From assembly GCA_035048815.1 (NCBI GenBank), contig JAUCBN010000013.1:260501-324500 (forward strand): a stretch of DNA of 64,000 bases, written 5' to 3'. Each line of letters starts with the position of its first letter. Positions within the stretch are counted from its first letter, which is position 1. A program made the position numbers and the translations under genes. The notes under the pieces are model-generated. The model made no database searches. It saw only the letters and a list, made by a program, of their open reading frames with translations, and had not been told where the DNA came from. This document shows, in pieces, positions 1 to 12,250 of the stretch. The stretch is from Abelmoschus esculentus (Eukaryota > Streptophyta > Magnoliopsida > Malvales > Malvaceae).

Positions 1-1010
1 TTTAAATCTTAATACAGAGACGTGATGGTTAATAAAAATTAAAATAATTATACATTTGATCTATATTATTTACGTATTCTTCCAAATTTAAATTTAATTA
101 TTAAAATTAGAATTAAATTAAAAGAATTTATAAATAGCATGGATCAAATGTATACTATTCTAATTTTTATTAGCTGCCATGTCAACTTCTTTATTAGGAT
201 TTAACGACGGGTAGTTTGATTAGAAGCACTTTAATAATTCGGTGGTTTGATTGAGAAACACTTTATTTTAAGACTCAAAATAAGATTAATCCCATACTTT
301 AGTGATCATCAGTGTAATTTATCCTAAAAACTTTTACGAGCCGTGAGATATCAGGAGCAATTTCGATTTTCAGCCGTTGGATCCAAATGTCGATGACAAA
401 GGAGTGAAAGGAAACCCTGTTTGAGCCGTTTCAAAATAGCATTCCTCGACTTCCGTCTTTTCCCATTTCCACTTTCTGTTATTCTATCGTTTTGCAGGTG
501 TTTTCTTCTTCTTGATTATCCATTTCAATCTTCTCTGTCTCTAGAATTGAACTTCGTTTCGCTTTCTCGCAATTACTTTTCCCCTTTCGCAGCGGGGTTT
601 TACCTAGGCTCCCGCCACTTCAAACTGGTAACTCATACCCACTAACCTTCTACCATTCTGTTAGAAATTTTGATGTTTTGTGTAAAGATTTCGTGGAAAT
701 TTTGTTTCTGTAGGATTTAACTCAGTTCATCAACTTGATTTCTTTGTTTAGTCCTTTTATAACTTTTTTATTTTTCCCTCAATCGTTTTTAGGGTTTGTT
801 TCTGCATCCTTATGATTTCTTTCAGTTTCGGGAGAATTTTACTTCATTTTTCTGGGTATACTTAGCCCGAATTGCTTCAGTTGTGGTAGAAATCAAAGAG
901 CTGCAAATTTGATTAACCAAAAACAAATACTTATAGCGGCAAGGGAAAAAGGAACAGTGATTATATGATTGATTTATGTTTATAATTTTTTTCTTTGTTG
1001 ATTGATTCAG
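1..1010 (+). other. Upstream region and probable 5' leader of the AE7-like gene
   Basis: Bases 1-350 are AT-rich with no coding sign. From about 380 the composition changes to a C/T-rich, leader-like stretch that could end at a donor at 627/628 (CTG|GTAACT). A pyrimidine-rich acceptor (GATTCAG) at 1010 lies six bases before the ATG, so a leader intron of about 380 nt is likely. The open frame at 421-645 starts with TTG and has no recognisable protein. The leader intron is inferred from splice motifs only. Confidence 0.45.
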
Positions 1011-1015
1011 ATATC

Positions 1016-4000
1016 ATGGTGTCTGGTTTAATAAATGCAAACCCTATTGTGTACGAGAAGAAAGAGCGGCAGGTTCGTAAGGCTGAAACTGTGCATGATG
1101 AATATGCCGTTGAACCTATTGACCAACAAGAAATTTTTGATATCCTTTTCTATTATTCATTAGTTCTCTCTCTTTGTTCAAGCTATTGTCATCATGCTGT
1201 GTAACAAAATTTGCATCTCTTGGGTAATAATACCATGTACTAGAGCTGGAAACAAAAGTTTCTACAAATACCTTAGTTTGGGGTTAAGTTTAGGGTTTAA
1301 GGTTAAAATTTAGAATTTATAGGCTAGAATCTAAGTCCTAACCATATTAACCTAAACCCTAACCTCTAAATCCCAAATTCTAGCCATAACCCCTAAATTC
1401 TAACCACAATCTTAAATTCTAAACTCTTAACCTAAACCCCTAAACCCTAAAATTAAGGCACTTTGTGGAAACTTTTTGTTTCCACCACCTGTCCACCGAA
1501 TACATTCCCTAGGTAATATTTTCCGTATTTTAAATCGTATTTTGTGGTGCAAATTATTTTGATTTTTCTTAATATTCTTACATCATATTAGAGATATAAA
1601 GGATCCTGAACATCCCTACTCTTTAGAAGAGCTTAAAGTAATAACCGAAGATGCTATCGAAGTAGACAACGAGCGAAGTTATGTTAGGTACGATGGTCAA
1701 ATTTTCTCTGATTCATATGGTTCTCACTCATTTTCTGTTAAACAGATGGTTTTCTTATTGATTTGTTCCTTATTCAGGGTCACATTTACTCCCACTGTTG
1801 AACATTGTAGTATGGCTACAGTTATTGGCCTTTGTTTGAGAGTTAAACTTATGAGGAGTCTTCCTTCTCGCTACAAGGTATTGCCTCTCTGTCTTTTCTT
1901 CTTTTCCTTTTTTGAGTTTTGAGATTAACATGTCATTTCTTGTGTTGCACGAATCATGTAAAATCAAGGTCTCTGTTTTCTTCATTTTAGTGATTAAAGA
2001 ATGGATTGATAAGAGCTCAGTTCGAAGAATGTTTGGTATCCCTGATTAAAAGAGTTTGGTAATTGGATGGCCGAAATATGGGAATGAGAAAGGGGAATAT
2101 CCTTAATATTTGGATTTGCTCCCTGAAATGGAAAGGAAATCATTACTTTTCTTGTCGAATACCTGCAAATTTGTTTCTCATTTCATTCATCTTTATAGCC
2201 GGAGTCTGAGACGTAAAACTATGAAGTGCATCTTACCAGAGATGATACACTGATCTGAGCTTCTTGTTTTGCTTCAAAATTTCACTAACTAAAATTCCAC
2301 TAGTGTTTTTTCATTAGCTTATTGACTTTTAAATTTGCTGCTTGAGTTTTGGCAATGGACTAATTTGCAACTGAAGTTTGTTGTAGATGGAGCAGGAAAC
2401 TCTAACATCATCTATGGCTAATGCAGCACTATGTTAATTCTATGCTGCCCACATGAATATGAGGCTTTCGAAGCCACATGCAGGGGTTTATCTACCTCAA
2501 CTTATAGTTAACAGTTCAAATAAGATGACCGATTAGGTCAATTAATTAATTAATGACAAGATCTTAGTCAGTTCCTATACAAGAAACCTGTTTGGTAAAC
2601 TTGTCTGCTGCAGTTTTGTTCAGTAACAGTTCCATCAAATTGTTTAGAGTTATTAGTTCCTATAGATTATATTAGGTATTCCATTGATCAAATAAATTAC
2701 ACATGGATTTTATTTTCTGCATATTCTCTTTGCAAATTCTTTCCTCTTTTTCTGTCTTTGACACTCCCTTCACATACCCGATGCTAATGAGTGCTCTTTA
2801 TTCTGTGTTTAGATGGATATAAGGGTTGCACCCGGAACTCATGCAACTGAAGCTGCAGGTATGTGTAATTTTTCTCTGGTATTCTATGCCATTTGTATTT
2901 CCAAAATTAGTTATGGAAGGAGAGGTTTGTAGATTAATTAAAGTAGGTACAGAGGTGTAAAAGAGACTTGTGGCTCAAAGCTACTGGGGTTTGACTCTAA
3001 AAGGTTTTGAGTTTGACTTGGTCATTGTTAAGTTAAGCTTTAGTTGTTCGTAGGGGTGAGCAAAACTCGACTCGACTCGAAAAACCCGAATAACTCGACT
3101 CGAGACGAAAATACTCTTTGACTCGACTCGAAATTTTATAGACTCGACTTGAAAAAATTGCAAATAAAGTTTGAATTGTAAAATGGAAATTCGAATAACT
3201 CGAAATTTTTAATAATTAAAGGATTAATTTTTTTTAAGATGAGTATCATTTTTTATGATATATATACATTGATATATAAAAATATAAAGAAATATTGCTA
3301 CATATAAAAATATATATGTACATATCTTATATGATTAGAGAAAGTCGTTTAAATTGGAATCATATCATACTATAACATGATAAATAATTACAATTAAATA
3401 TTTATAGGAACTCAAAAACTCGATTTGACTTGACTCGAATTTCTTAAACTCGACTCGAACCGAAAAAATTCAAATAAAATTTGAGTCGTAAAATATGTCT
3501 CGTTAACTCGAATAACTCGAAATTTTTTGACTCGACTCGATCAAATACTCACCCCTAGCTGTTCGAGTTATCAAGTTAGCTGAATTAGAGTATTCTCATG
3601 CTTGACTTGAGTAGCCCATGAGCTTAATCTAGTTGTTATGTGTGTGCGTGTAGTATAAAAAAAATCTTAATTTGAACTATAGAGCAAACAATTGGGATTT
3701 GAAGTTGAGCATGTTTTTATCAAGTAAACGAGCTTAGTTAAGCAAGTTTAAGTAGCATGATTTTTATCTTTAATGGAGCTAAAGGATTGAAGTAGAAGCA
3801 AATCAAAGCTTGAGCTAAGATTTTTAGTCTTGAACTTCTTGTTACTTAAGCACAACTTGACTTTGCTCGATTACACTTATGGTGCAAATTTCACTTTGTG
3901 GTCGAACCGGTTACAACCAGAGTGACTATTTAGTATGATAGAAATGGGGTGGGGGTTCAGCATGGTGTTGCAGCAGTGGTTAAATCTCATTTCTCTAATC

Positions 4001-4120
4001 TTCTTTCATTGCATTGCAGTTAATAAACAACTGAATGATAAAGAACGAGTCGCAGCAGCTCTAGAGAACCCAAACCTTTTGGATATGGTTGATGAGTGTC
4101 TGGCGCCATCCTATGCTTGA
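1016..4120 (+). CDS. MIP18-family protein, AE7-like (cytosolic Fe-S cluster assembly)
   Basis: Five coding exons: 1016-1139, 1582-1687, 1778-1877, 2813-2858, 4020-4120, giving 477 nt and 158 aa, the usual family size. The protein starts MVSGLINANP, contains IFDHIRDIKDPEHPYSLEEL across the first junction and VTFTPTVEHCSMATVIGL in exon 3, and ends in ECLAPSYA. MIP18/AE7 proteins belong to the CIA targeting complex (with MET18 and CIA1 homologues), which hands Fe-S clusters to cytosolic and nuclear enzymes, including DNA-metabolism proteins. The acidic-aromatic C-terminus looks more like the AE7-like paralogues than AE7 itself; this rests on remembered family sequences. Intron 1 is AT-AC type; the other three are GT-AG. 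Introns 1 and 4 carry small transposons. The gene converges with the PIG-Y-like gene. Fold and family are near certain; the paralogue is not. Confidence 0.93.
1140..1581 (+). other. U12-type AT-AC intron 1 of the AE7-like gene
   Basis: The intron begins ATATCCTTTTC, matching the U12 AT-AC donor consensus ATATCCTTT, and ends TTCTTAC. TTTCTTAAT at about 1565-1573 fits the U12 branch consensus TTCCTTRAY with one change and lies about 10 nt from the 3' end. No polypyrimidine-AG acceptor is needed. Splicing 1139 to 1582 restores the conserved family residues IFDHIRDIKDPEHP in frame. A GT-AG alternative giving this peptide is not available, because exon 1 ends TTTG followed by ATATCC. Confidence 0.9.
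1230..1511. mobile_element. MITE-like foldback element inside the AT-AC intron
   Basis: The arms are inverted copies: GGAAACAAAAGTTTCTAC near 1249 against the complement of GTGGAAACTTTTTGTTTCC near 1465-1483, with further inverted similarity around ATGTA. The interior holds many CCCTAAA-like words on both strands. GGTAATA occurs at 1223-1229 and 1512-1518 and may be the target duplication. No coding capacity. The outer ends are uncertain by about 10 bp. Confidence 0.6.
3051..3557. mobile_element. hAT-like non-autonomous element in intron 4 of the AE7-like gene
   Basis: The termini are inverted: TAGGGGTGAGCAAAACTCGA at 3051 and the complement of a terminal ACTCACCCCTA at 3557. The flanks are GTTGTTCG (3043-3050) and GCTGTTCG (3558-3565), an 8-bp duplication with one mismatch, as expected for hAT insertions. 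Subterminal parts are full of ACTCGA/TCGAGT words in both directions. The middle is AT-rich and non-coding. The terminus agrees with the known plant hAT pattern (TAGGGGTGGGCA-like). Confidence 0.75.
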
Positions 4121-6164
4121 ATATATTGTTATCACTATACATATGGTGAGGGGAATTGTTTTGTTTTTCTTAGAATAAAGTATACTCTGGGTTTTGTTGC
4201 CCCTTTTTACAATTCATTTGTCTTATACATTCGCCTCATTTGGTTGCTAATTACAAAGTAAAGCTTGAATCTTTTAATTTTCAATTTTAATCTTCAGGTT
4301 TCCAAGGTGAGAAACCAGCGATAGATAATAACTGTGCTTAAAAGATGCATTTAGAGCATAAAATTTCAGTTTTTCGGGTATGGAATGCATTCATAACTGT
4401 GATAACCGAGTTTCTTCAGCTATGATGCCATTCAAAAAGCTTCACCAAATCATCAATCTAACGAGCCTTGTCAAGGATCTTCACTCTCCATGCATTCTTA
4501 ATCCCATACATTTGGAAGACACATTACTGAAAAATAAAAATAAAAAAAAATTGAACCAAGTCAGGTTCGGATCTAGTAAAATTATGTTTGTGCAAATCAC
4601 TAATTTGCTGAAAAGAGGGTAGTTTGCTCCAATTCTGAAAAATATTACATTGAATTTCCTTGTTTCTTATACTATAATTTTGTATGAACTTGGTCCTTTT
4701 GTTTAACTTTCTAATGGTAAATCATATGCTATCTCTTCACTTTCAATCATCACACAAAACGAGTCAAATTATGCAAGAAAAATTATTTGAGAATCATGAA
4801 ATTCTGGGCCAAACCAGGTGATGATGCATCAGAAAGGATAACCAGAGTTGATATGGAAATATTAAAGGTTGAACCTGGGAAACTTGAAAAGGATTAGGGA
4901 TTTAGCATTGGGAAGGAGTTTTGAAAACTGGGTTCTAGGAGGAGAAAGAAAATAAAAATTTACATGATTTGAAGAATTATGCTCGAGAATAAGTACATGG
5001 AAAAAGACATCTTGGATGAAAAGGGATTATACAATAATTTATCCTATATTAGGAAAACTATTTAATCATAAAATGAAAGGAAAAAAACTATTTCCTATTA
5101 TTTCAGTCTCTCGTAACGAGCTAAACTACGATAAAAATACACACACAAGATTAGATCGTAAGATTGTAACTTCCAGTCCATACAATCCCATGAACCGGCC
5201 ATAGATGAGAAAAGACAGATCGCGAGTTACTCAAACTTGACTCAAGTTCTAACTAAACAAATCATAGCTATTTGAAAATATAATGTCATTTTTTGAGTTT
5301 AAGTATAATTTAAAATATAAATTCTTAAACTTAAAACCCTAAAATCTAAACCCAACAACCTAAACCTGTAAACCCCTAAACTAACATTATATTCTTTAAA
5401 ATTAGCATGTTTGAATTTACACTATCAAAGTTCCTTTCCCGACTAGGCTTTAAATGAGACGTGACAAATGACGGGTTACCCGAGTTTGACACAAGCAAGG
5501 ATGAGGAGGCCGCACCCCATTTTTTTAATATTAAAAAATAAAATGGGAATTTTCCTATTGGAACCCCAAATTTTTAACTTATTTGAACTTTGCCCCCTCA
5601 TTTTGGGGTTAATATACTTTGCACCCGCTAACCTTGATTTCTGATTCATCCCTGTCTGAGGCCCAACTTGATGCATAACAAGGGTGTGATACATATTCGG
5701 ACATGGGTATAATGGTATGAACCTCCAAATATATGAAAATTTTTAAAAAGGTAAGAACATCAACGTTAGATATGTATCAATCTTCTAAGATTCACTTGAG
5801 CCAGATATCATAACTAATAGAGTGATGAAAACCAATTGAAGATCATTCTTTGTTGAACATTGGATTTATCACAATAGTGACACAAACTAAGAAAGCTTCT
5901 CATTCCAATGCAACATTGTGATTACAAATGAGACTTGCACATCAAACAACAAAAGTGAAAAGGGAATTCTTTTATGGGCATATAAAATGTTCCATCTAAA
6001 TTTCCCTTTGCTATCTGCTAAGCTTCTATTTATACACGTGCAAGATTACTTGAATTACTCATATGTTCAAACTAGCCACTATGGAACAGCTAATTCATTT
6101 TTCCTCTCATTCCGAGATATCATTTCTTTGTTTTATATGGATACATTGGTTGGTGCTACAGATG
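4121..6164. other. Intergenic region between two convergent genes
   Basis: The first few hundred bases are the 3' flank of the AE7-like gene. At 5275-5400 there is a small CCCTAAA-rich patch bordered by ATATAATGT and ACATTATAT, possibly another tiny TIR element. A C/A-rich unique stretch lies at 5490-5690. The open frames here have no recognisable protein and look like chance. Confidence 0.4.
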
Positions 6165-8092
6165 TCATGCATGCCTGAATAATTTCATGCTAAGCCAATG
6201 GAAATATACAGCAACCACAAGTACAGGAAGTGTTAAGGGTACCAAGTAACAATAATACCTGCCGAAGAAAGGGAAGCAAAAATCAAGGAAAATATAAAGG
6301 GACTTCAATATTCTGACATCATTAATAATAGATAAGGTAGCAGCAAAACTTTTAGTCAAAAGAATGAAAGAAAAGCTTTTATAACAAGTTTCAAATCGCA
6401 TACAATAACAAGGCTAATTGATTTTGTCTTGGTAGGCTAAAAAGAATGAAGACTTCGAATTGAATAATTACATACACAGTGTAGTCAATATGTGCTGACA
6501 TATTTAATATACATGTTACATTAAGTTTAAGATTTTGACAAATTTAATAGTTGGGTTGTATTAATGTTTACATGGATGGCATAGAGGAAAACAAGAAACA
6601 CAACACACCTATAGCCCAACAACACACATATCTGCTTTGTTCAGTTTTATGCCTAGCAGGCAGTAGCACAAGCAACGGGAATTGGCAGCTACATATCATG
6701 TATATGCAAGGTACTCAAGTTCAAATAAAAGGTAGGAAAAAAGAAAGAGAGAACTAAAATTCAATTCAATCATTAATCATTGCTGAGTTGAATTCAAGCT
6801 ATTGTGTGAGGTGAGTTTGAGTTTTTCTTTTTATTTATAATAAATTTTAACATTTCAAATGTTAAGTTACTATTTTACACTAAATTAAGAATCCTAAAAC
6901 CTAAATTACTTTCCTTGCCTCTCAGCTCTCAGCCCTCTGCCACATACGTTCACAAAACGATAGCTACTTCCATCATTGATCTAGGGGCAATCTATCTTTC
7001 GTCTCATAGGGCAGCTGCAACACTTAACGTTCTTTCTTTTAGCATTAGCAAAAAGAAAGCACTGAACGGGACTTAGCTCTCAGCCACATGCACATGCCTT
7101 TTCTTTCTCTTCCTCATAGTCACCTTCACTCCGTAGTCCCACTCTCACACAACGCTTTCTTCCTTTTCTTCCAAAATCAACTTGCTACTGCTCCTCAAAC
7201 CTGCTGGATTGGCTCCTTAATTTTCTCTGATTGAAAAATCATTTCACAAATTTCATCATCGGATCACTTCAACTAACTGCATACTCTCCCCCATTTTCGG
7301 AGGTTTTAGGATTTCTTTTCTGCTAGGTTGTTGGGTTTACCTGTGCACTCCTGGTAAGTATTAGTGTATTACCTTATACTAAAATTTCAGCTTTCCTTTC
7401 AATTCCAGTTTGGGTGTCTACTTAAACTGCAAATATTTGTTAAGGAAGGATCATCTCTACTCTTAAAAATATTAAATTTAAAAAATCAGTTTATGTAATG
7501 AGTTCAAGCTCAGAGTTAGAACTTAGAAAATAGTGTTCGATTGAGCTCGAGTCGACTATTGTTTGAGGTTCGAATCAACTTCTGTGGCAACTGCTAAGAT
7601 TTTGTTATCTTTTAGGCTTTAGCAGAATACGGGTCAGACATTTGAATTATAAAATAAATTCATTTAATATACACATTATTTGAATATTACTTTCCAAATC
7701 TGGACTAAGTACTAAATATAATTGATCCTCAAATATGTATCAGATTATATTATGCCATACTATCTAGTAAAAAGGAAAAGAAAAACCTACTGTCCAGTAT
7801 TTTCTTTTTCAATTAACATAATCCAAACAGAACCGTAACTAGCGGCAGCATTAGCAAATACGGAACAGCAACAACTAGAAAAATACGCGAAATTGAACAA
7901 CATAAAAACGAGAAATCGAAATTACCTGTCGTTTCGGATGGCATCAATCAGATGATAATTTGACGGCGGAAGAAGCTTCGAGATAAAAGCGGTGAACAGA
8001 AATCCGAGCAATAGAAGGGATCCGATTCCCAACAACAACCAACCCCGCATCGTCGTTCTTGACCTACTATTACCATCCTCAGATGTCACCAT
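6165..8092 (-). CDS. PIG-Y-like subunit of the GPI N-acetylglucosaminyltransferase
   Basis: Two exons on the minus strand: 8092-7926 and 6258-6165, joined through a split arginine codon (AG|G), give 86 aa. Two hydrophobic segments are visible, about residues 16-32 (WLLLGIGSLLLLGFLF) and 48-66 (LVPLTLPVLVVAVYF). The end, WLSMKLFRHA, closely resembles the animal PIG-Y end (MGIKLFRHN). PIG-Y is a small ER membrane subunit of GPI-GnT, which transfers GlcNAc to phosphatidylinositol in the first step of GPI-anchor synthesis. The open frame continues upstream to 8215 but there begins with TTG; the first ATG is at 8092, and a second at residue 15 is possible. The single intron is 1.67 kb and holds unrelated leader-like DNA. 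Assignment rests on the C-terminal motif and two-TM layout. Confidence 0.8.
6930..7360 (+). other. Leader-like C/T-rich segment inside the PIG-Y intron
   Basis: Between 7080 and 7355 the + strand looks like a plant 5' leader: long CTTTCTTCC-type runs, little AT bias, then CTCCTG|GTAAGT at about 7348-7356, an excellent U1 donor. No coding sequence follows and no acceptor could be paired. It may be an alternative or antisense non-coding first exon, or a captured gene fragment. This is inference from composition and one motif. Confidence 0.25.
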
Positions 8093-8328
8093 TGGAGATT
8101 CGATTAAGGAATTGTCAGACCTGAGAAAGAGAACAGATTCGGAAACGTATGAATGGTAAAGATCCGGGTCGAGACCCGGATTGAGGGAGAAGGGCCCAAA
8201 CCAGTTTTTTAACAAGAAAGTAATTTGTTCATTTTCGTCTGGAATTTTCTGTTGATGTCAAAATCTTAGACAATCTCAGACATTTATATTAATATTAAAA
8301 TTTTTAGTTTTTACAAGTAAATTAGTTT

Positions 8329-8450
8329 AAAGATATAAAGTTTAATTTAGAAATTAAAGATATAAAGTTTAATTTAGAAATTATAATTTTAAATTATATG
8401 TAAAGATATAAAGTTTAATTTAGAAATTATAATTTTAAATTATATGTATA
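8329..8450 (+). repeat. Tandem duplications about 240 bp upstream of the PIG-Y start codon
   Basis: The word AGATATAAAGTTTAATTTAG occurs three times (from 8331, 8358 and 8404), always followed by AAATTA. The last two copies also share the following ATAATTTTAAATTATATGTA. The structure is a 27-bp unit copied once and a 46-bp unit copied once. Because PIG-Y is transcribed from the minus strand, this lies in its upstream region. Confidence 0.85.
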
Positions 8451-11400
8451 AAATTTTATATTTATGATTAAAATCAAAGGTTTAATATTTAAGATTTAAA
8501 ATTTAAATATTTAAAACTAAAAATTTTAATTTTGAATTTAACTTTATTTAAACATATTTGTATAAAAAAATTACACTAAATATAGGATAATTATCCTTTT
8601 AAAATATAAGTTTTGTAAAACAAAGCATTTTATGAAAGAGTTTAATTTAAAAGGCATAAAATAATTTTTACCCTTAACGTTTATAATTTTTATCATTTTG
8701 ACCTTTGTTCTTTTGGGGGATAAATTTAGCCCTTTACCTACGTCTTTTTAACAAATATCTCATGGGATGTTTTTACAAAGGTTTTATATGCATATGATGC
8801 TCCCATAGTTTTGTTTTGAAAACATGAGAAAAGTATTTTTTATCGGTTTACGCATTGATGATGAATGTGATAGTGGGATGGATGTGTTTACATACTATTT
8901 TAATTGAAAAATTTGAGCATTGGTTTTGTTTTTGTATTGGTATTAAAAATGATTATAACGTGGATAATTTGATCGATCAATAGGATGTACATTGCACTAT
9001 AAATTACAAAATGCATACGTGTAAAATTCCTTAGTGATGCATTAGAGGTTAGCCTAGTGATGTGTGGTATAATCGTGACCTTATCACATTCGGGTATGAC
9101 AAACTATCCTGGATACTAAGGTGAGATTCCGTGGATTGTGTTAGTCAATCATGGGCATGCTTAGCGGTATAGGCCACATACGAGTTTTCGTTTATCCTAA
9201 CGATTAATGGTAATCTAATCGAGTCATTAATATCAATAAGTTGTTTTAAAAAGTGTGCGATACCTTACAATGAGATTTGCATGTGTATTTGATATGTGAA
9301 TAAATGGTTTTTATTTAAGCTTTGCTATGAGTAGCATGTAAGACTTGTGTTATGCTTAATAAGCATATGATTTTGAAAAGGTATTTTGAAAAGGTTTTGT
9401 GGCTTACGAGTCGTGATACACTTACTGATTTTCAAAAGGTGATATTGTTTGCCACGACTGACTGTTTTTATAAAGGTCATGACTTGGTTTTTACTTGGTT
9501 TGACTTGGTTTTTAAATTGGTTTTTGACTTGGTTTTATGTTGATGAAATTAGTTTAATATGACCTACATTGTAATGAGTTTTTATATTTATTTTTATTCA
9601 CTCACTAAGCTTATTTTTACCCTCTCTTTTACCTTGCAATGTAGAATAAATAATGTTGAGGCAAAAAGGATCCAGGTAACCGCCAAGTGGAAGCTCAAGT
9701 ATATCTTTTATAATATTAGTAGTAGTGAGAGAGAAATGAGGATGAAATATATTATTGAGAGGATTGTTTACACTAATTATACTTTCAATGGCTAGAATGA
9801 TTATCTATGTTGACGTTAGCTTTGTGACTTGAATTTGAATTGCCTATTGATATTCTTTTAGTTATAATAAAAGTTATATGGAAGTTTGATTCTTAATATC
9901 CCTATGTGTGAATTTGAATGCTATTGATAATGAAGCATGACTATTTATGAGTTGAATTTATGATATGGTTATTTAGGTTGGAAGACATATAGAAATCATG
10001 TTGATTATATTGTTGTTGTTCTTATATGTGTTTATGAGATTGTTGAAGTTGAAGCATTCTCTTAGAAGTTTGAATATATTGTTGCTAACTAGGTTACAAT
10101 GTATCTAGTAAGTTGTATATAATATGTGGATAACGTGTATTTAGGATTGAAATTTGAGATGCAAATATGTAATTAACTTAATTAAAGATTGGTAACACTA
10201 ATTTCATAATTAGTCCTGAATTTTTAGGAAATTATATTTTGGTCCATGAAGCATGTCTATACGTTTTAGGACTCGTTCTTTATTTGTTTCGTTGCAATTG
10301 AATATAATCTACGCATGGACATGTAGAATCAAACTAAAGCATCTAGATAAGATAAATGAAAAAAATAATCGTTTAATTTTTAGGGTTATTTATCGAGATG
10401 AATCTCGAAATTAACCTCGATATTTTCCGTGTAGCTTGTTTGAGTCGGGTGGTGTCTAGATTGGGTCAAGGGAGTTACATTAAGATTTATAATAAAATAT
10501 ATTATGGCTCCAAGTACCCATATAATCATTTGTCCATGTATAGTGACCATATGGATATAAGATTTGTGAACAATATTTTTGGACTTATGTAAGATGAAAA
10601 AAAATAATTCAAAGTTCAATTTATCTTGAGAAGCTTGTTTTGAAGCCTTTTTGACTCAAACCAAACTTTTCAATTTAATTTAAGTAAAAAAATGCACAAA
10701 TGGTATCAATACCTTATCCCTTGTATCAATATTTAAATTGGGTAAGAGATGTTACGTATGAGATGTTACATGTATTAACTCAGGATATTTTCTCGTAAAT
10801 TATTCATGATACGAGGACATCTTTCACAAAATCTCTCATCAACATAATCAATAATTGTTGGGTACATTCATAAGACATATTGTACTTGTAAGAAGAGGAT
10901 ATAAGTTTAAACCTTGAAAACATTATTGGGATGAACAACCTCATACCTCGAACATGGACCGTAACATAGACATATATATTACAAAAAAATTCCCATGAAC
11001 ATTCTTTTAAAAACGATAAAATGTTATTTTATTATGTTAGTTGATATGTCCATGTCCCAACTCACTCAATATTATCTTATTATAATTATTCGTGATAAAA
11101 CGACATCCTTTTCAAAGTTTTTCTTTATTCATTCAATGGATCACAATTTTCGAAATTTGGATTCAATTGTTTAACTTCGCAATAAGAGAATATTTTAAAA
11201 TAATAATAATTTTGGACGTCGCAGTTTACTTTCACTTTCTCATATGTGATAAATCATATGATTATGTTTATTTGAACAATTTTCTCATGTGGTGATATAT
11301 TTCTCCTATTTATCATCATGTAATTCCCATGAATTGGAAGAAGAAAAGTTTGTAGCAAATTAATTAACAATTGAGTGATCATAATGTGCTAATAAAAAAT

Positions 11401-12250
11401 ATTAGTAGCCACGAGATAATTTTTTAAACATCAGTGACGAAAAGGCAAACATGCTCAAACGTGAGACACCTTAAGTGTAGTTTGCCCTTTCTTAAAGTCG
11501 TCACTCTAGAACTTCCTCAAAATTCAGAATTAGTATAGAGTAAACGTCTATGGTGTATGTCACTAATATACACCGTTAATTATTTTAATATAATAAAATT
11601 TAAAGTATGATTATGTTTTAGAATAAAATATATTAAAATATTTTTTTAAAAAATATGAAAGTGTTTTAATGTATTTATTTTTTAAATATTTGTTATTTAA
11701 AAGAAGAGAAATTTGTTTTTAATACATTTTAAACTTAAATTAAATGAAAGAAAAAAGGTAAAAATTGAGAGTTTTAATCTCTTCCTCCAAAGATGGTTAA
11801 TAATATAATTTATTATTAAAAAATAATCTTCTTGATTTCAGAAGTTATTATAATATTTAATGATGCATATGGATTATATAATTATTTAAGTATACTTTTA
11901 ATTTGTTTCAATTATGCCACTTAATTATTTAAGTAGTTCTAATTAAGGTGATAATTAATAAAAATTTATATAATTAATTATTTAGTCATGTTAATTATAT
12001 ATTATATTAATTTAACTTATAATATTAATTAAATTTAATAAATTTAATCTTTCAATTGTATTGAAACATGCGTCGTCCTTTAATAGAGTTTGAACCCTAG
12101 AAATATAAGTTGAAATGTCAACTCCAAAACATTAAGCCAAATCTACTTTAAATGATATGATTTACTTAATAAATTATTAATTATCAAAAAAAAATTTAAT
12201 GAGAAAAAATATATATTAAATTACTATATTTTTAATTAATAATATTAATA
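8451..12250. other. AT-rich intergenic DNA, no supported gene
   Basis: No open frame longer than about 80 codons has a recognisable product. A run of TTGACTTGG/TTTACTTGG words at about 9482-9540 is a short degenerate tandem. The patch 8960-9800 is less AT-rich and reads like worn LTR or leader sequence, but I found no primer-binding site, polypurine tract or pol motif. From 11570 the DNA is very AT-rich. Confidence 0.5.

Noticed and set aside
421..645. 74-residue open frame before the AE7-like gene
   Set aside because: It starts at TTG, lies in leader-like DNA and has no recognisable domain.
1300..1460. Interstitial telomere repeat (CCCTAAA words)
   Set aside because: The words are irregular, occur on both strands and lie inside a TIR-bounded element; there is no tandem array.
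7540..7580. tRNA-like GGTTCGAATCAAC
   Set aside because: Only a B-box-like word; no A box at the right distance and no cloverleaf.
8093..8215. 41-residue N-terminal extension of the PIG-Y-like protein
   Set aside because: The extension begins with TTG; the first ATG is at 8092, which fits the size of the family.
8960..9800. LTR retrotransposon between 8.9 and 9.8 kb
   Set aside because: The composition is suggestive, but there are no termini, primer site, purine tract or pol motif.
10386..10619. Pair of overlapping opposite-strand frames
   Set aside because: AT-rich chance frames with no splice context or conserved motif.
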